Source: Hyphomicrobiales bacterium (GTDB lineage: Bacteria > Pseudomonadota > Alphaproteobacteria > Rhizobiales > Aestuariivirgaceae). Taken from it: DNA of 7,548 nucleotides. The DNA lies in the NCBI GenBank assembly GCA_027067085.1, contig JAMOMM010000429.1, positions 1-7,548 on the forward strand. The letters run 5' to 3'. Shown here in pieces: positions 5,583-7,548 of the stretch. The notes below the pieces were generated by a model, which was not told where the DNA came from, made no database searches, and saw nothing but the letters and a program-made list of their open reading frames with translations. The position numbers and the translations under genes are program-made. Position 1 is the stretch's first letter. Each line of letters begins with the position of its first letter.

Positions 5583-6628
5583 CACCTAAACTCGTTATAT
5601 CATTGGCTTTAGTGGCTGGTATTTCAACTGCTGGCGCGGTTATCGCTTATCGTTCAAACAATGTATTTGTACCTGTTGCAGGTGTTGGCGAAAAAGTGGT
5701 GGTGGGCCTTGAAGATAAAATCAATTCAGTGCGCGCAATTACTGTAGAGCAGGGCACTGATAAGCTCGAACTGATTTTTAAGAATGATGCTTGGCAGGTG
5801 AAGAAATCAGGCTATCCGTTATCGCCAGAAAAAGTGCGCACGGCTTTGGTTGGGTTGGTCAATCTAACTAAACTTGAAGCCAAGACAGCGAATAAAGAAA
5901 AGTATTTGTTAATTGATGTTGATGGCCCGGGGCAAAAAAATGGCCGTGGTCGGCAATTTTCGCTTTTAGATAAGGGCGGCAAGTTAGTTGCAAGTATTGT
6001 TGTTGGTAAAGTTCTGGCTGGTAAAGCTGGCCCTGGCCGAGACGCACAGTATGTTCGCTTGGCTAAAGAAAAAACCAGTTGGCTGGCATTGGGCAGTGTT
6101 TCTGCAACCCCTGCATTGCCCACATGGGTTGAGCCACGATTCTTAAAGTTGGATGTGGATAGCGTTATATCGGGCCGTATTGAACATCGCGATGGCGAAG
6201 TGGTTGCTGTTCAAAGAACAGGTGAAGATAAAAACGGTAGTTCGACGTTTGAGATGCTTAATGTGCCAGAGGGGCGAAAAACACGATCTTCTACACGGTT
6301 GAAGTTTGTTGCGACTGATCTCGTCAATCTTGACATGATTGACGTGCGGCGCAAAAAGGCAAATACAAAACCAGTGACAACCGCCACTATCGAAATGAAG
6401 GACGGGTTGAAAATTAAGTTTTGGTTGGTTGAGGAAGCGCCCCAAGGTGGTGGTAAGCCACAAGGCTGGGTAAGCTTTGAAGTGATTGAGCAGGGCAGTG
6501 ATAAGGCAAAGGCCAATTCAATTTCAGCGCGCACCAATGGTTGGGAATTTTTAGTGGCGGACCACAAGGTCGATGCCTTTAAAAAGCGTACGGAAAAGCT
6601 ACTCTACAAAGAAAAAAAGGCTAACTAA
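5579..6628 (+). CDS. DUF4340 domain-containing membrane-anchored protein
   Basis: The last gene of the exporter operon, 349 residues. One hydrophobic segment at about 4-24 (signal anchor or uncleaved signal peptide) is followed by a soluble domain expected in the periplasm. DUF4340 features include a W-x-V-x(3)-GYPLSPEKV stretch near 72-84, then a VNLTKLEA segment and a later GKVLAGKAGPGRDAQYVRL stretch. Such proteins commonly follow a GldG-like gene in proteobacterial exporter operons, so a role as extracytoplasmic partner of that complex is likely; no activity is known. I chose ATG 5579 because the reading starts MTPKLVISLA, typical for the family, and no in-frame start lies upstream. Its own Shine-Dalgarno is weak (GGA at 5567-5569), consistent with translational coupling through the minicistron. 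The C-terminus is very Lys-rich. No clear terminator follows in the 35 nt before the convergent gene. Confidence 0.88.
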   Translation: MTPKLVISLALVAGISTAGAVIAYRSNNVFVPVAGVGEKVVVGLEDKINSVRAITVEQGTDKLELIFKNDAWQVKKSGYPLSPEKVRTALVGLVNLTKLEAKTANKEKYLLIDVDGPGQKNGRGRQFSLLDKGGKLVASIVVGKVLAGKAGPGRDAQYVRLAKEKTSWLALGSVSATPALPTWVEPRFLKLDVDSVISGRIEHRDGEVVAVQRTGEDKNGSSTFEMLNVPEGRKTRSSTRLKFVATDLVNLDMIDVRRKKANTKPVTTATIEMKDGLKIKFWLVEEAPQGGGKPQGWVSFEVIEQGSDKAKANSISARTNGWEFLVADHKVDAFKKRTEKLLYKEKKAN

Positions 6629-6663
6629 ATCCAGCCTTTAATGTCGGTGGTTGTGCAGACAAC

Positions 6664-7023
6664 TTAGCTGCGCTTGAATTTCACGCTTGCAACACGATAC
6701 CAGTTACCAGAGCGTTTAACGCGTGAACAACGTGCTTTGCCGTCCATCCATTTGTTCAACACAATGCACAAAACGCCGTTGCGTACTGTCCACGTGCCGC
6801 GATCGCTTTTTCTGCCCATCGTGCCTTTTAGACGGCCAGAGCGGTAGGCGGTGAGTTTGATTGAAACGAAACCGTTTACTACAGCTCTAAAGTTGCCCGG
6901 AAACAATGCTTTGATTTGTTTCGTGGTCATTGCCTCACCAGCATTGGCGGTGGTGGCCACGGGTGCTGTGATTATAAAGGCAGCAACAACAAGTGTTGTA
7001 ATTTTTAAGGCAGTACGAAACAT
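6664..7023 (-). CDS. Small secreted basic protein of unknown function
   Basis: A 119-residue protein with a clear Sec signal peptide: basic MFRTALK, a hydrophobic core to about residue 20, then a TTANA-GEA cleavage site near 28/29. The mature part, about 90 residues, is rich in Lys and Arg and looks like a compact beta-sheet domain. It opens with MTTKQIKALFPGNF, continues with GTMGRKSDRGTWTVRNG, and has two cysteines (LCIVLNKW and ARCSRV, about 14 residues apart) that could form a disulfide. From memory it resembles small secreted hypothetical proteins common in alphaproteobacteria (perhaps DUF995-like), none with an assigned function that I can name. It converges on the exporter operon with a 35-nt gap. 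GAGA at 7029-7032 in - strand sense is a weak Shine-Dalgarno. A real gene, given the signal peptide and clean frame; function unknown. Confidence 0.8.
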   Translation of the reverse strand: MFRTALKITTLVVAAFIITAPVATTANAGEAMTTKQIKALFPGNFRAVVNGFVSIKLTAYRSGRLKGTMGRKSDRGTWTVRNGVLCIVLNKWMDGKARCSRVKRSGNWYRVASVKFKRS

Positions 7024-7250
7024 TTAATTCTCAGTATTGTTTGATTTGTTGATCCTATAATAGGCGTTAACAAATCATATTAAATTTGATGTGAATGCAC
7101 GATGAACGCATGGTTCACCATTTGGTTGGCGTGCTTGTTAAACGTAAACATGGCAACTTTTAGACTGCACCCCGCGGCGAAATGAACTACAGCTCTAGTG
7201 GTTAATGATTGGTTGCTTTTGCAAAAAATAAATTACCTGAGGATTAGAAA
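7024..7250. promoter_or_regulatory. Divergent intergenic region with short palindromes
   Basis: This 227-nt non-coding stretch separates two divergent genes and must hold both promoters. CCTAT-A-ATAGG (7054-7064) is a perfect palindrome containing TATAAT on the + strand and TATTAT on the - strand. The latter, with TTTAAT (7079-7084) 16 nt upstream, is a possible promoter for the secreted protein. ATGGT-TC-ACCAT (7110-7121) and TTTTGCAAAA (7217-7226) are further short inverted repeats. For the + strand gene only a poor match was seen (TTGTTA 7135-7140, TTTTAG 7158-7163). No RNA gene or small ORF was recognised. Confidence 0.4.
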
Positions 7251-7548
7251 GTGAATAGCGAAGTTTTTATCCATACTGGATTTGATTTTCTGGCTTCAGT
7301 TTGTTCACTGATGGTGACGTTGTTGGTTTATCGTTGGCGGTTGGCTGGCCATGCTTCTGGGTTAGAAAAAGGCGGCGGCAAATACGTTGCGGCATTGCTG
7401 TTAGGCGCAGTTTTTGGCGGATTTGGCGCGGGGACTGCAAATCTTTGGATTAGTGGTGTTGATGAGATTGGCCGCTCTATAGTCGGTGCCTTTGCGGGTG
7501 CGGTATTATTTGTTGAGTTGTTTAAGAAGTGGAGCGGCTTAGAAGGCT
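7251..7548 (+). CDS. Lgt-like (prolipoprotein diacylglyceryl transferase family) membrane protein, 3'-truncated by the window
   Basis: The first 99 residues of a multi-pass inner-membrane protein that runs off the right edge. Hydrophobic segments lie at about 11-29, 45-66 and 75-91. Gly-rich ALLLGAVFGGFGAG (48-61) and GRSIVGAFAGAVLFVELFKK (74-93) resemble the N-terminal half of Lgt-family proteins, which in the classical enzyme transfer diacylglycerol to the lipobox Cys of prolipoproteins. The start is GTG 7251: GAGGA (7239-7243) lies 7 nt before it, and an in-frame TAG at 7245-7247 rules out any earlier start. The signature part of Lgt with its catalytic residues would lie beyond the window, so this could be Lgt itself or, more likely from its divergent sequence, an Lgt-like paralogue. 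Only membrane topology and family resemblance are visible. Confidence 0.65.
   Translation, partial: MNSEVFIHTGFDFLASVCSLMVTLLVYRWRLAGHASGLEKGGGKYVAALLLGAVFGGFGAGTANLWISGVDEIGRSIVGAFAGAVLFVELFKKWSGLEG

Noticed and set aside
6649..6663. GTTGT-GCAG-ACAAC hairpin between the convergent DUF4340 and secreted-protein genes as a shared terminator.
   Set aside because: The stem is only 5 bp and weak, with no T-run on either side, so it does not meet the pattern of an intrinsic terminator.
6878..7197. A 12-nt direct repeat ACTACAGCTCTA at 6878-6889 and 7186-7197.
   Set aside because: One or two repeats of this length are expected by chance in a window of this size, and one copy lies inside coding sequence without flanking similarity.
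7217..7226. TTTTGCAAAA palindrome upstream of the Lgt-like gene as an operator.
   Set aside because: A low-complexity 10-mer in AT-rich DNA that easily occurs by chance; no second copy supports it.

Overview
The window looks like a chromosomal segment of an alphaproteobacterium, possibly Hyphomicrobiales or a relative. The main evidence is the ribosomal protein S4 sequence, whose N-terminal block (NIWGRPKSPVN, REYGPGQHGQRRK) is the alphaproteobacterial form. Promoter-like sites close to the alphaproteobacterial CTTGAC-N17-CTATAT pattern agree with this, as does the kind of small secreted protein near the right end. Base composition is moderate overall, with one clearly AT-richer island. The species cannot be named from what is visible.

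Left part (1-1205): the 3' portion of murI (glutamate racemase) enters from the left edge with both catalytic cysteines present. Its normal C-terminus appears to be lost at about position 498, where the reading frame runs into AT-rich DNA and gains an unrelated tail of about 35 residues. This AT-rich island carries one gene (615-1205) for a 196-residue protein with an R-x4-H motif like that of HEPN RNases. It looks like an acquired gene placed between two housekeeping genes.

Middle left (1206-2099): a promoter-like site and a leader of about 175 nt precede rpsD (ribosomal protein S4), which ends at a textbook intrinsic terminator.

Middle (2127-6628): a four-gene operon on the + strand encodes an ABC-2 type exporter of the GldA/GldF/GldG plus DUF4340 type: ATPase, membrane permease, a large membrane-anchored GldG-like protein and a membrane-anchored DUF4340 protein. 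The genes are tightly packed (8-nt overlap, 12-nt gap, 13-nt gap bridged by a five-codon minicistron), so they are probably co-transcribed and their products probably form one envelope complex. The substrate is unknown.

Right part (6629-7548): a small secreted, strongly basic protein lies on the - strand, converging on the operon. A 227-bp divergent intergenic region with short palindromes follows. The window ends in the 5' part of a + strand gene for a multi-pass membrane protein resembling the prolipoprotein diacylglyceryl transferase (Lgt) family.

The most notable points are the apparent insertion of the HEPN-like gene with exchange of the murI 3' end, the structured rpsD leader, and the minicistron at the gldG/DUF4340 junction. 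No CRISPR array, tRNA, rRNA, transposase or complete mobile element was seen.
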